A stretch of 64,000 bases of DNA, taken from the NCBI GenBank assembly GCA_009760855.2, contig WPIO01000011.1, positions 2,530,501 through 2,594,500 of the forward strand, written 5' to 3'. Within the stretch, counting starts at the first letter, position 1. Each line of letters begins with the position of its first letter. Source of the DNA: Cristatella mucedo. Taxonomy: Eukaryota > Bryozoa > Phylactolaemata > Cristatellidae. This document shows, in pieces, positions 46,746 to 60,884 of the stretch. The position numbers and the translations under genes are program-made. The notes beneath the pieces were generated by a model that was not told where the DNA came from, ran no database searches, and saw only the letters and a list, made by a program, of their open reading frames with translations.

Positions 46746-49700
46746 CAGAAACAGAGACAGAGACAAAGGGAGGGAGAGATAGATATAAAGAGGGGAGACA
46801 GAAATAGAATCGGAGACAGACACAAAAAAGATAGCGAGAGAAACAGAGAGAGTAAAGTAAAGAAGAAATACCGACAGAGACAGACAAGAAGCCAGATCAA
46901 GACGGAAAAAGAAAAAACACCAGAAGTTGAGCAAGAAAACATACGAGAGAGAGAGACAGAGAGTACGAGCAGTAGGTAATAAATGCACACGAGGAGAGAA
47001 TGCATGCACACAGGGGAGTGAGGTGGAAGAAGAGATTTGACTGGGATAAAGCAGAGTCATTGCAGTAGACAAGGGACCAGCTACTGCCACGGAGAATTTC
47101 AATACTGGCAGCTAAGCGCAGACACCGAGACGCCCCTTCATAGCTGCATGGCAACATCGGAAGCATGCAGACAGTTGAAACGAACGTTTCCTGCTGAAAA
47201 CGGCGAAGCGACAACTAGGAAAGAATCGGAAGACGCCGTCGTCGTCGGTTGACGTCGCTTGGTGGCTGGCCAGCGCGCTCGCTGCCAGCCCCCCCCCCGG
47301 TCTGAACGGTTTGATTACCTGTGAATGTTCTTGCCTTCTCTGGCATGAGGAGCTCGCAGCTTCGTAGCTAGCACTCGGATTATGTTAAGGAAGAGTATAA
47401 AATTTACCTGCGTAAGAAACGAAAACGGCGAGTGCACGAATCGGCCGCGCCTCGGCTTTCGGCGAGAAGGAAATCGGACGACGACGTCGGAGTCGACGTC
47501 GGCGGCGGCCCTTCGCGGCTTCCCCTCTCCACCCACCCCCCTCCCCCGCCGTAGTCGGCAGCTCGAAGCGCTTTTTTTTGAACACCGTACTTACGACGAT
47601 GGTCAGCACCATGGGACCTTCCACAATCCAGCGCAGGTTCCTGTCCGAGTAGTTGCTCCAGCATCTACAGCAGAATGTGACGGTCAAAGAAGGGGCTCGA
47701 GATGCCAAGGTTTGCTTTAAAAGCTCAGTCTGCACTTTCCGGTTCCGGAGTGTCGCTCGCTTTCGCCAGCCCGAGAAGCTAATACTTACTCGTGGTCGTC
47801 GACGTAAATTCTTACAACTACGTATGGAATGATGTACAGCAGTGGGCCAACTGAAAATGATAAATGATTAATCTTCTCAGCTCGCTAGCCAATTTCTGCT
47901 CGCGATAAACTCTGCCGCTTTATCTGGTTTGGTGGCGTGAATTCATGTGGCTGAATACGGCACATCAAACAACAGCAACAGCAATCGGAGCTCATCGCGC
48001 ATCTAAAGCGTTACTCACGCCAGCCAGCGACTACAAATTTTCTAATGCCACTCGTGTCGGTGAAGGATGTCGCAAAAATGAGCATGTGCAAGTACAGCGC
48101 TTCGATGAATATCCACATGAAGTTGGCGCCCGAGGCGTAATGCGTGACAGTGGTGAGCAGTTTGCATTCCCAGTGCTGAAATAATAAAAGAAAATGATAC
48201 GATATCAATGATTATGATAATAATATATATGATATTATATAAGAAAATGACATCACGATATGCACCAAGTAGAGGCAAAGCTGTTAAGCTGGCCTAGACA
48301 CCCGCTGCTAAGCTGGTTGTTGTATTGCTGGTGTGTTGTTCTCAGAACGCGCGGCACGTTTTCTGCTATGCTAATGTGAGATAAGTTGGCTCCGTCAATC
48401 ATTCTACGAAATCAGAATGACTAAGCTGCTGTGACAAGCGGCAAGGACACCGCGACCGATCACGTGACCGAGTCCTGCCGTCATTCGCGGTTCCGCTTGC
48501 AGAATTTCCTAAAGCCTCTTTGACAGTCAGGAATAAGCTACTAATAACGAAGGCAGATGAATCTGACAAAGAAACTGTCAGCGTCGCACCTTTGCCTGAT
48601 GTTCAGTCTTACAAGCTCAGAGGTGAATCTTTCTATAGACGAGGACAACAAATTCCCGCTGCCACCTAAGCAGAGCAGACTAGTGTGCGTCAGCAGCAGC
48701 AACAGCGTCCCAAGTAGTATCTCCAGATACAAAGCCACGAGGGCTGAGTTCTAAGCAATAAATCGCTATTGACATTAAGATTAAATTATTCGTAAATTAC
48801 AGTAGTAAGCAAAACGATGCTCGTGTTCCGACTTAAATGGCCTAGTGCGCTTTGCAATCTTACCGATACATTTGGAGTGAAGTACGGACTTCCGTCGTAA
48901 TAGACCATTTCCGTGTTCAATACACTCTGGCTGGCTAAAAGGTGGCTGCTCAGAAGCGTCATCACGGCTCTCACGATGAAGGAAAAGAAGAGATGAATGT
49001 GAATAGTGTTTCGAGGACATCGCAGTTTCCTGTAAGGAAAACGTGTCTACCAAATTGGTTCAGCAGTAGTATTCCCTTTGCACGTTTTTTAATCCAGATT
49101 GCATCTACATCAGAGCCACAATGTTAGCAAAGGCAAGACTAATAATGACAATTAATTTTTATAGCGCCCTCAGAGAGCTCAGATCTCTTTCTAGGCACTG
49201 TACATTTGCTGCAAAAGAAGCACGGTCGAATAGTTAGAGGTAGCGTGTTCGATAACTACAAGCTTAACATGGTTAGAGGTGACATGCACAGGGTCATAAT
49301 GCAAATATGGTTAGTGGCAGCATGCACAATGTCAGCACGCATAAGCACACAAAGATCAAATCACATAGACCCACTAAATGTTGTAATAAATAGATTCGCG
49401 TTTAGTTTCTCTTTAAATGAGGTCAAGTCGGGGGATGTCGCGACGCCCGTCGGAAGTGAGTTCCAGGCTATGGGGGCATAGGAACTACAGGCACAGTCTC
49501 CACAGGATCTGAGGTTCGTTCGAGGTGTAGATAAACTATGAGATTCAGAAACGCAGGTGGTACGAAGCTTAGCCTGATGAGTAGATCTGATAGGTAGGCT
49601 GGAGCCAAGGAATGATAGAGTAGATCTGATAGGTAGGCTGGAGCCAAGGAATGGAGGGATCCTAAAAGTGAATGACAGAACCTTGAAGTCGATGCTTTGC

Positions 49701-50628
49701 TTTACTGGGACCCAGTGCAGGGCAGTTAGAAGTGGTGAGGTGTGACCACTGCGACACTTACGACAGATATGCATAGCTGCAGAGTTTTGCAACAGCTGCA
49801 AGCACCTAATTGCACAGGCCGCTAGACCAGCAATCTGTGAGTTACAGAGGTTGAGACGGGATATCACAAATGCATGGACCAATTTAGATGCAGTATCCCT
49901 GCCTAAGCAAGCCCGAATTTTAGTAAAGCAGTATCATAGCTGAAAGTAGGCAGACTTGACTTCGGAGCTAGCTTGATGATGGTCAGTGGCAAGAGGAAAA
50001 ACGCCTAGTTCTGTGTCGCGGACGCTCGGTGTCACTGGTGAAAATGAGAAATCGATCGAAATGACAGTAAAGCAACTGCACTAAATTATCTAGCCTCGGC
50101 TAGGCATGCAAAGGATGTGTGTAATGTAAAACAACTTGGTCTGTAACTCCACAGAGCCACACAATGTGAGTGCTACTCAAGAGACAGCTGTATAGCCAGT
50201 TGTATATAATAGCTAGAGACAGTTGTAGACGCCAAAGTGTAGGCTTTCGGTGCGCTGAGAAAGTCGAAAAGCGTAGCCGATTTAGGAGCGTAGCAGTTCA
50301 AGTAGTCACCAGTAAGAAAGTAGCAGCTCAGGACGGCTGGAAATGATGCACCGTAGTCAGCAGCGGGAGAGCACATGTCGCGTGGATGGATGGATGCGTG
50401 CGTGCGTGCGTGCCACGCGTGCGTGCTAAGCAGCACCTCCTCCCTCGGCATGCGAAACCTGCCCGCATGCCCACTGGGCGATTTAGAGTGAATCATTGGC
50501 CGCCACGAGCCACGAGAAAGATGGCGTACCTACCTCATGGACAGCATGAGCGCGATCGCCACGAAGAGTGCCAATAGCGAAGTGCTATAGCCGACGTCGT
50601 ATATGATAATTACGTTGGGCAGGTGATC
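45420..50628 (-). CDS. Class B1 (secretin-family) GPCR, seven-transmembrane and C-terminal part (9 exons)
   Basis: A peptide-hormone receptor acting at the plasma membrane, in the family that usually couples to Gs. Exons in gene order are 50534-50628, 48864-49029, 48019-48175, 47790-47850, 47595-47664, 47319-47407, 46055-46196, 45930-45971 and 45420-45689. They join in phase to 1092 nt (363 aa plus TAG) with GT-AG introns. Hallmarks in order: TM1 YDVGYSTSLLAL; TM2 RNTIHIHLFFSFIVRA; the TM3 cysteine in HWECKL and EALYLH; TM4 AGWLGPLLYIIPY; ECL2 CW; TM5 NFILFLNIIRVLATKLR; TM6 KSTLVLIPLFGVHW; TM7 and helix 8 SFQGFAV...CFCNGEVQAELKKKW. The RVLATKLR and PLFGVHW motifs are closest to parathyroid-hormone receptors, but the subtype is not proven. 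The N-terminal hormone domain lies upstream and is mostly unseen. The introns carry LINEs. Confidence 0.93.
45930..45971 (-). CDS. GPCR TM7 exon (42-nt microexon)
   Basis: 14 codons, GFAVSLLFCFCNGE, between TTTTGCAG and GTAAGC, phase 0 on both sides. Class B receptor genes typically carry this 42-nt exon; it is too short to appear as an open frame. Confidence 0.95.
46055..46196 (-). CDS. GPCR TM6-ECL3-TM7 exon
   Basis: Acceptor TGATTTCAG, donor CAA|GTGAGG. It encodes RKLAKSTLVLIPLFGVHW, ECL3 (LDVHMEDVAAEIARF) and the start of TM7 ending SFQ. Confidence 0.95.
46537..46610. repeat. GCAATGTAAT minisatellite
   Basis: About six tandem units of AGCAATGTAATGC and shortened forms, in the GPCR intron between the TM5 and TM6 exons. 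A GA-rich tract with AGAGACAGAGACAG repeats follows to about 46,960. Confidence 0.85.
47319..47407 (-). CDS. GPCR TM5-ICL3 exon
   Basis: Acceptor TACGCAG, donor CAG|GTAATC. It encodes VNFILFLNIIRVLATKLR then the basic ICL3 (APHAREGKNIH), phase 0 to phase 2. Confidence 0.95.
47595..47664 (-). CDS. GPCR ECL2-TM5 exon
   Basis: Acceptor GCTGTAG, donor GTC|GTAAGT. It encodes CWSNYSDRNLRWIVEGP, with the ECL2 cysteine-tryptophan pair expected to disulphide-bond to TM3, then the start of TM5. Confidence 0.94.
47790..47850 (-). CDS. GPCR TM4 exon
   Basis: Acceptor ATTTTCAG, donor GA|GTAAGT, 61 nt. It encodes LGPLLYIIPYVVVRIYVDDH, TM4 with its conserved Gly-x-Pro start following AGW. Confidence 0.93.
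48019..48175 (-). CDS. GPCR TM3 exon
   Basis: Acceptor TTATTTCAG, donor GGC|GTGAGT. It encodes HWECKLLTTVTHYASGA, FMWIFIEALYLHMLIF and the start of TM4. The class B EGLYLH motif reads EALYLH. Confidence 0.95.
48864..49029 (-). CDS. GPCR TM1 end-TM2-ECL1 exon
   Basis: Acceptor CTTACAG, donor TCG|GTAAGA. It encodes KLRCPRNTIHIHLFFSFIV (ICL1 and TM2, 'RCxRNxIHxxLFxSF'), then a 25-residue ECL1 ending GSPYFTPNVS. Confidence 0.95.
49135..49965 (-). mobile_element. LINE-1fam, 5'-truncated, in a GPCR intron
   Basis: Minus orientation: a tail (AATTAATTTTTATAGCGCCC) and hairpin, then the 3' UTR and a long frame with NSAAMHICRKCRSGHTSPLL and LHWVPVKQSIDFKVLSF. A 39-bp unit at 49582 is duplicated in frame. 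It is one of the less frameshifted copies. Confidence 0.85.
50105..50400 (-). mobile_element. LINE-2fam 3' end in a GPCR intron
   Basis: Carries the family landmarks TTGGTCTGTAACTCCACAGAG, GTAGCAGCTCAGGACGGCTG and AAATGATGCACCGTAGTCAG. Confidence 0.7.
50534..50628 (-). CDS. GPCR TM1 exon
   Basis: Acceptor CTTTGCAG, donor GAG|GTAGGT. It encodes DHLPNVIIIYDVGYSTSLLA then LFVAIALMLSM. GYSTSL corresponds to the class B 'VGYSxSL' motif. Confidence 0.93.
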
Positions 50629-51029
50629 CTGCAAAGGAGCAACTTCCCCTATCAGGAACAACTTCCGCTATCAGGAGCAACTCTTCCGCAATGCGAGTTG
50701 TCACTAATGATACTTGTTGGGCAGAAAATTCGTAAAAAAAAATACAACGGAACAAGAATTTAGGAAACCCCGGGAACTGCCCGCTGATCGCAACACTGCT
50801 TTCCAGTGTCAGAATCTCGCCGAGTGTGTTCAACAAGCCAAGTTACTGCGTACGGAGAACATCCGGGTGCATTTCCGGATGCATCTCAGAGCGAAGCATG
50901 AACTAGCGTCGAAGAAAATTGATAAATTTATAAATGTCTGCACGCTGCCGACTGTGGGCATCCTTGCCAGCAGTCCCGATCTACTATCTATTTATTATAT
51001 CTACCATCTATCTACGATCTACTATCTAT

Positions 51030-51235
51030 TTCCATGCCACTCACTTTCTCAGCTGCCCTCCTGACTCAGTTATGCTTCTTAACTTCTCTTAGTTGCATTC
51101 GATGAAGTCTGTTAGCTAGCGAATGCCCACCGAAAGCCGCTTAGGCTTCGAGTTTGCTATAAAAAAAAACTCTCCAGTGTAACACCAGCTAAGTCCTTGT
51201 GGCTTAGCGGAGTTCCAGGCGGAAACATGCACGTG
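51030..51235 (+). mobile_element. LINE-2fam 3' end
   Basis: Opposite orientation to the neighbouring copy: CTCCTGACTCAGTTATGCTTC, ACCGAAAGCCGCTTAGGCTTCG, ending GCGGAGTTCCAGGCGGAAACA. Confidence 0.7.
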
Positions 51236-51857
51236 TTGCTGCTGATTGACATTCCAGAGCACATAAGAATTAATAGGATCGTGCGCTTTTTCGCCAGAGG
51301 GCATACTCGGGAGCTTTCTTGGGCCGGCCGATCGCGGGGAATGCTGAGGAGGCGTATTGGTGAGTCATGGACAGCCCCTCTGGTGGCCCATGTTGCCTGG
51401 TCGCTTTGGCTTTTACTATATATATGCTCACAGAAGCAGCTTTGCCGCTTTCGTTACTGCTCGCATTTGGCACGTGCAGTGCAGTGCAGGGCTCAGTAAA
51501 TAGTGTAGTCAGCATTTCGTTACATTAAGCCCTGTTTATCCTGGGCTTCAACACCTCGAGAATGCGCGATGGCAACTTGACAAACACAGCAGCAGCTGCG
51601 AATTGATAAACTGGGTCTGGAATCCTTGTTCGAGTCCTTCATCTGGAGCCGCTGACTGAAAAGGCTGAAAGCTCCACCCGCAGAAACGTCAGAGTGCGTC
51701 TTTCCATCATCAAGGTATCGGAAGATTATTGGAAAGATACACAGCAGTTGGCCCCTCACCCCCAGCGTGCCAGGCTCGCAGAAGAATAGTGAATGGTCAC
51801 GCTCACTTGGTAGGTGACACATCTGAGGAAAGGACCATTCAGAGTACTCTCATTTCT

Positions 51858-51881
51858 TCTCTCCCTCTCTTTCTCTCTCTC

Positions 51882-51943
<62 letters not shown>

Positions 51944-51947
51944 TCTA

Positions 51948-52028
<81 letters not shown>

Positions 52029-52376
52029 ATCTCTCTCTCCATCTCCCTATTTTTCTTCATCTCTCTCAATCTTTCACCCTCTCTCTCCCTCAATCTTTCC
52101 CATCTCTCTCTTTATCTCTCCCTCTCTCTATCTCGTCATCTCTCTTTCCATCTCCGTCTTTCTCTCCATCTCTCTCAATCTCTCCCCTCTCTCTGTCTCT
52201 CTCTATCTCTGTCTGTCTGTTTCACTCTCTCTTTTATCTCTCCATCTCTCTCTCTTTCCATCACTCACTCTCCGATTCTCTGTCTTTCCACCTCTCTCAC
52301 TCTTTCTGTCTTTCTCTCTCTTTCCATCTCTCCGTTTTTCTCTTCATCTCTCTTTCTCTCCCTCTCCTTCTCTCCG
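51858..52376. repeat. 520-bp CT-rich microsatellite
   Basis: Pure (CT)n at 51960-52020, flanked by TCTA- and TCCA-containing imperfect repeats. Leu-Ser open frames across it are artefacts. Confidence 0.97.
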
Positions 52377-52474
52377 TGGTGGCGGTATTGTTCCCCTCTA
52401 CTCACTGCCACATTTCCGTGGTAAACTCCTCGGTACCATTCGTATCAATCAATTCGATAAAAAATAAATAAAAT

Positions 52475-52667
52475 TCTAGCTTATTTAACAGCCTTCGTTG
52501 TGTAGTGAAAGAAAAGCCTCTACGGCGATCACCACCGCTGAAGCAGCTATAAAGAATCATCCAGCGGCGATAAAGAATCATCCACCTCAAGATTCGAAAC
52601 CCACGACCTCGGGACCGACGTCGTGAAAATCAACCGCCTTATCTAGTGTGCCATCACGGCTTACCAT
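52475..52667 (-). mobile_element. SINE-A with internal duplication
   Basis: A complete minus-oriented copy, with the A-box end CTTATCTAGTGTGCCATCACGGC and the B box in GATTCGAAACCC. A GATAAAGAATCATCCA-type segment is duplicated within the body at about 52547-52580. Confidence 0.82.
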
Positions 52668-52884
52668 GTACCAAGGACTAGCAACAGCGCTATGGCAAGC
52701 CCATCTGAGGAAATTGACTCTTCAAAAGTTCATAATTATGGATTGCCTACTGCTGACGAAGATTTATTTGTCCGTTTTCACGCTGGATCCATCCCGTGAG
52801 CTCCCTCCCAGCTACTTACACAGGGTGGTGGGGATCTGTCTTCTGATGTATTCACCTCGCACATCTGTCGGATGTGCTCTTTTT

Positions 52885-53125
52885 CTTTAATAATAATAAT
52901 ACACTTGATATAGCACCTTCGGAGAACCCAGTCTCTTTCTAGGCACTTTACATTTGCTGCAAAGCCGTGATGGCACACTAGATAAGGCGGTTGCTTTTCA
53001 CGACCTCTGTCCAGAGGTCGTGGGTTCGAATCCTGCGGTGGGTGATCCTTTATTGCTACTGCAAGCGGTAATGATTGCTCGTAAAGGCTCTTCTATCGCT
53101 ATACAAAATAGGCTGTTAAATTCGT
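52885..53125. mobile_element. LINE-1fam tail (-) joined to SINE-A (+)
   Basis: 52885-52968 is (AAT)n plus hairpin (ATAGCACCTTCGGAGAACCC...GGCACTTTACATTTGC). At 52969 a plus-oriented SINE-A starts with CCGTGATGGCACACTAG, a perfect B box (GGGTTCGAATCC) and the 3' hairpin. Confidence 0.82.
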
Positions 53126-53144
53126 AAAGTAGAAGCATGATAAT

Positions 53145-53685
53145 ATTAATAATAATAATTCACTTGATAAAGCGCCCTCAGAGAACTTAATCTCTCTCTC
53201 TAGGCGCTTTACATTTGCTGTACAGTGAAATGCAATTGAAAGGTAAGTAAAATCATGCTTGAAAAATCTAACGAAATGAATAATATGGTTAGGAGTGACA
53301 TGCACACGGTCAGCATGCAAGTGTGGTTAGTGGCAGCATGCATAGTGTCAGCATGCATAAGCACATGAAAGACGAATCAAAAGGACCCACTGAATGCTGT
53401 CCTAAATAGGTGTGTTTTTAGGTTCCTTTTAAATGTGGTCAGGTCAGGGGATGTTCTGACGCAGGTCGGGAGAGAGTTCCGGGCTTTGGGAGCATATGAA
53501 CTAAATGCACGGTCTCCAAAGGATTTAAGGTTTGTATGAGGTATTTCTAGACTGTTGGATTCCGAAAAGCGGGTGGTACGATGCTTAGCCTGATGGGGTA
53601 GTATATCTGACAGATAGGCTGGAGCCATAGAATGAAGGGACCTAAAAGTGAGCGACAAAACCTTGAAGTCAATGATCGAATGGTT
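53145..53685 (-). mobile_element. LINE-1fam 3' end
   Basis: (AAT)n, hairpin at 53168-53213, the 3' UTR, and a minus frame with [19 protein letters not shown] through SYAPKARNSLPTCV and [11 protein letters not shown]. 5'-truncated at the point where another copy begins. Confidence 0.88.
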
Positions 53686-54262
53686 AGTGATGATCGAATG
53701 GTTAGTGGAAGCATGCTCAATAAACAGCAAGAATAACATCGTTAGGGGTGGCATACACAGGGTCACTGCATGCATAAGGACATAAAGGACGAATTGCAAG
53801 GACCCATTAAGTGCTCTGATAAATAGATGCGTCTTAAGTTTCTGTTTAAATGTGCACAAGTCAGGAAATGTCGTGACACAAGTCAGTCAGGTGAGAGTTC
53901 CGGGCTTTAGGAGCATAAGAACTAAAAGCACGATCTCCAAAGGATTTTATATTTGTACTAGGTTTCTGTAAACAGTTAGATTCCGAAAAGTGGGTGGTAC
54001 GATGCTTAGTCTGGTGGAGGAGTAGATCTGATAAATAGGCTGGAGCCAAAGAATGAAGTGACCTAAAAGTGAGCGACAAAACCTTGAAGTTGATGCGTTG
54101 CTTGACTGGAAGCCAGTGCAGGTCGGCGAGAAGTGGAGTGATGTGGCAACTGCGACGCTCACGACAGACAAGCCTAGCTGCTGAGTTTTGCACCAGCTGC
54201 AAGTGCTTGAGTCAACAGGCCGGTAGACCAGCAAGCAGTGAATTACAGAAGTCAAGCTTCTT
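53686..54262 (-). mobile_element. LINE-1fam fragment
   Basis: A second copy abutting the first, from mid 3' UTR back into the RT domain. The minus frame reads [20 protein letters not shown] and [17 protein letters not shown]. The terminal hairpin and tail are missing, consistent with interruption by the copy at 53145. Confidence 0.85.
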
Positions 54263-54679
54263 GAGCGCGATCTTAACAAAGTGCCAGTACCCTGTTAAAT
54301 ACAGCTCCAGCTCTAGCTAAAAGAACGTCCTTTATCAAAAAAGCTGGCTTAGATTGAAAATTTGATGAATAGCACGTGGTTTTCAGTCAAAATAGGCGAG
54401 TTAACGAGACCCTCTGGCGCACTATCGGTTTAGAGGTCGCGATGTCATTGCCCGAGGGTGACATTGTACGTCATCATTTGTCCTATACACTTTGATATCT
54501 TTTCAGCGTGTTGCAGCTCTCTACAAATCCGACTGAAGGTTCAGCGAACACGTTTTTCACTTTCGTTTGTCACGTGAGCGAACCGTGAGAGTCTGTTGTT
54601 ACGAATAATGCTCTGGAAAGCTATGCTTCGCAAAGCCTTCCTTCCCTGCTTCATAGCCCGGCGGCGATCTGCGTGACCC

Positions 54680-54825
54680 GACCGGATGCCGTGGCCCCGC
54701 CGGATATCATTGTACCGCCAGATGCCGTGGCCCCGCCGGATGTCGTGGCTCTCTCCGGAGGCCGTGGTCCCGCCGGATGTCGTTGCCCCCTCCGGAGGCC
54801 GTGGCCCCATCGGATGCCGCGGGTA
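54680..54825. repeat. GC-rich minisatellite (CCGTGGCCCCGCCGGATG)n
   Basis: About seven imperfect units of 15-24 bp built on CCGTGGCCCCGCCGGATG. A plus-strand frame reads repeated VAPPD, with no recognised protein. Confidence 0.85.
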
Positions 54826-54954
54826 GGGGGGGGGGAGATCGAGCTTGAGTCTTCTCAATGACCTCGATGACCCTGTGCCTAGATCTGCAGCCAACGACTG
54901 CACTATTTAGGCTCTCGAGCTACGACCATTTGTGAACTTACGTTCGTGCAGAAC

Positions 54955-55065
54955 AATGAAATTCATCTGTATAGCACTGTAAGACAACTTAATCTCTGTC
55001 CAGGCGCTGTATAGACGCCGCAGGGCTCTAGCCCTGCGGCGTCTATACAGCGCTCGCACTATACT
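54955..55065 (-). mobile_element. SINE-B tail with foldback duplication
   Basis: ATTCATCTGTATAGCACTGTA, then TCTCTGTCCAGGCGCTGTAT is the SINE-B 3' tail in reverse. It runs into a 50-bp palindrome at 55004-55053 instead of the expected B-box sequence. Confidence 0.65.
55004..55053. repeat. 50-bp palindrome, 24-bp arms, 2-nt spacer
   Basis: GCGCTGTATAGACGCCGCAG plus GGCT at 55004-55027 is exactly reverse-complemented at 55030-55053, with CT between. Confidence 0.97.
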
Positions 55066-55069
55066 TTTC

Positions 55070-58487
<3,418 letters not shown>

Positions 58488-58671
58488 GAGAGCAGCGAGT
58501 ATCAAGTATCCAGTATCCAATATCCAGTATCCAGCCGATCGATACACGTTGCACTGAACGATTCTGCCCTCGCACGCGCCCGCGATCGCGTCGCGGTCGC
58601 CGCCGGCGCGGGCGAACGCGGCCATTCGTGGCGGGCGGGCAGGGGGCGGGCGGGCGCGCGTCAGTAGCTAC

Positions 58672-58826
58672 CAGTATGGCGGTCGGCACTTCGAGCGCTC
58701 CGTCGGCGCTCCGATTGTCGTGAAAGCACGGCCGGTAGCGCTCTGTGAGCAGCACCGTGCTGTTCCAGCCTGGCGGCGCCTCTTCCCAGGAGCCGTTGCT
58801 GAGACAGGTTCGCATCCGCGTGACGG
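58672..58826 (-). CDS. Probable extracellular hormone-receptor-domain exon of the GPCR
   Basis: Bounded by an acceptor-like CGTTGCAG and a weak donor CTG|GTAGCT. It encodes VTRMRTCLSNGSWEEAPPGW then NSTVLLTERYRPCFHD, resembling the end of the class B hormone-receptor domain ('R.CL.NGSW....NYT.C'). It ends in phase 0, which the TM1 exon requires. That implies an intron of about 8 kb containing other repeats. The alternatives are a chance open frame in GC-rich DNA, or a missing exon in between. Confidence 0.5.
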
Positions 58827-59344
58827 CTGCAACGGTTCGCGGAGCTCAGCCGCGAGAGGCACGACGTGCGCACGACTGCCACGCACGTCCAGCGTTCCCG
58901 GGGCGCGCGCGGCACGACCCGGAACCGACGAGCGTCACGCTCACGCTTTCCGGCGCCGTCGGGCGCGCGGCCCTCTGCCCGATTGTCATCGCTGTCTGGC
59001 GCAGCGTTTGCAGCTTGAATGATTGGCTAGGAGACTTTTTTAGGAGATTACTCAAAGGTTCGCTGCCAGCTGCAGTGTCCGCTGCCGTAGCTCTCAAAGA
59101 GGGCGATACGTAGGCGGGTAAAGTTAATGCACGCGCCTGCGGAAGCTCGGCCAGCGTCCAGTTGCGCGGCAGCGGTGGCGGCGGCTTAGCGAGCTTCGAG
59201 CGTCGAGAAGCCGCCTCAACTGACATGGCGCTGGAAAGCTTTGCCGCCGAGTGGACGATTCTTTGCTTCGCCTACAGCGAGCTCAGTTGTCATCGTGAGA
59301 ATCGCGATTCGTGATACCGATAACAACAATAGCAATAAAAACAA

Positions 59345-59410
59345 CAACACATCTGCATAGCACCTTCAGATAACCAGATCTCTTTCTAGGCATTTTGCGT
59401 ACGCCTTAAA
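59345..59410 (-). mobile_element. LINE-1fam 3'-terminal fragment
   Basis: AACAACACATCTGCATAGCACC, TTCAGATAACCAGATCTC, TTTCTAGGCATTTTGCG: the hairpin in reverse orientation, diverged. Confidence 0.65.
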
Positions 59411-59944
59411 CGTACGCCTTACGCATGACACGACCTCCGCTCCCTGCGCTCCATCGCATTGCCGCCATTATTTGACCTCTCGTCAGCACCTCGGTAGACC
59501 ATTATAGTATGCTTCTACGCCCGCGCAGGCAGCAGCGCACTTGCCTTTTCTACGCCGCACCCTGCTCTGAAGCCAGACTCGCAGGGTCCACGAGCAGGGT
59601 CCACGGGGGCGGGGGCGCACGCTCGCGCGGACCCTGCGACGGCTCTCGTTTTCTTCAAATCGCAACAACAAGGACGCCGTCCTTACTTGGTCGGGCGCAC
59701 ATACTTGCATGACATTTCTATCCAGTCTCCTTGAGCTGTGCATTCTGGCTATGCGTGGCAAAGCGTCGAAAGCTGAAAGCAACTGGGCTTTAGTAGCTTA
59801 GTCCGTCTTCCATCCATAAAAACTCCACTGGCTGATTTCAAGATCTCTGTTTTTCAGCTGCGCTTCGCTGTGCGCCCCTCTACGTACAATACAGAGGTGG
59901 TAGCTCTATTTTCTTCGCTCTGACTTCGCTTCGTTGGAATAAAA

Positions 59945-60085
59945 TATAATTCATTTGCATAGCCCCCCGAGAGAACTTCTTCTCTATTCAGGCGCTTCGC
60001 ATTTGCCTCGGGGTTCGAGCCCTGGACCTCAGCCAGACCTGGGGTCGGGACGAGCGCCTTAACCACGGGACCAAACCAGCTCGAA
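59945..60085 (-). mobile_element. SINE-B, full length
   Basis: On the minus strand: GAGCTGGTTTGGTCCCGTGG with an A-box match, a B box in GGCTCGAACCCCG, then the LINE-like 3' tail (GCGAAGCGCCTGAATAGAGA...GCTATGCAAATGAATTAT). The best SINE-B reference in the window. Confidence 0.85.
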
Positions 60086-60577
60086 TGCATGTACATCTAT
60101 ACATAGCCGCCGCTGCCGTCCAGCATCGCTCTGTCGCCGCTAGCAGGGACCATCAAGAAGCCCGGTCGCCTCGCGGAAAGGCCGGAAGTGACGCACTCAC
60201 TGCGTCGCAGCCGGATTCGCTGCGACGCGCTCGTTCGTTGGGCTGCGAAGGAAACCTCTGGGTCACCTGCAGAACCTATTAAACTGGGACGTCTCGTCTT
60301 GCTGAATAGCCAAGGAAATTCAAATAGGTCCCACCTCGACTGAACGACGTTCATTGGCTCTCGGGTGAACAGCGGTTTTGTGGGTGTGTCATCGCCGTCA
60401 CGTGGTTCCGCCCCCAGCCGACGTTCCGTCCGCCCAACCGGAACGCTCCTTGCCAGCACGTGACGCGTTCTTTGCCGCGCAATTTCCTTTTTGCCTGCGC
60501 GTTGGCCTGTACGCACGCTATCCGCTCTCTTCTCTCTCTTAACACCTCATGCTCCGGAGCAGCACGCACGACGGCTG

Positions 60578-60578
<1 letters not shown>

Positions 60579-60640
<62 letters not shown>

Positions 60641-60732
60641 TTATATTTACATTTATGTACATATATTATATATATTTATATATTTATATTTACATATATT
60701 TATATATATTAGATCTATATATATATATATAC
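60579..60732. repeat. (TA)n microsatellite
   Basis: TA repeats with TTTATATTTACAT interruptions. Tyr-Ile frames are artefacts. Confidence 0.96.
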
Positions 60733-60884
60733 AAAGCAACAACAAAACGACAAAGCCACGACTCGCTCGTCCGGGGCTTCGCTCTTCGTCGCGCCGCCAT
60801 CGCGCGCCCACGAGCCCCTACAGTTTTAGTTACAAACCTTTCTTGCTGCCTGCGACGGTTGGCAAATCGCATGCGGCCCCCACT

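Noticed and set aside
51520-51822. 100-codon minus-strand frame considered as a GPCR ectodomain exon
   Set aside because: It lacks the cysteine/tryptophan pattern of the hormone-receptor domain and has no convincing splice sites at both ends.
52969-53050. Possible tRNA gene with a perfect B box
   Set aside because: The acceptor arm does not pair, the A-box half is degenerate, and the same sequence recurs as the head of a dispersed SINE.
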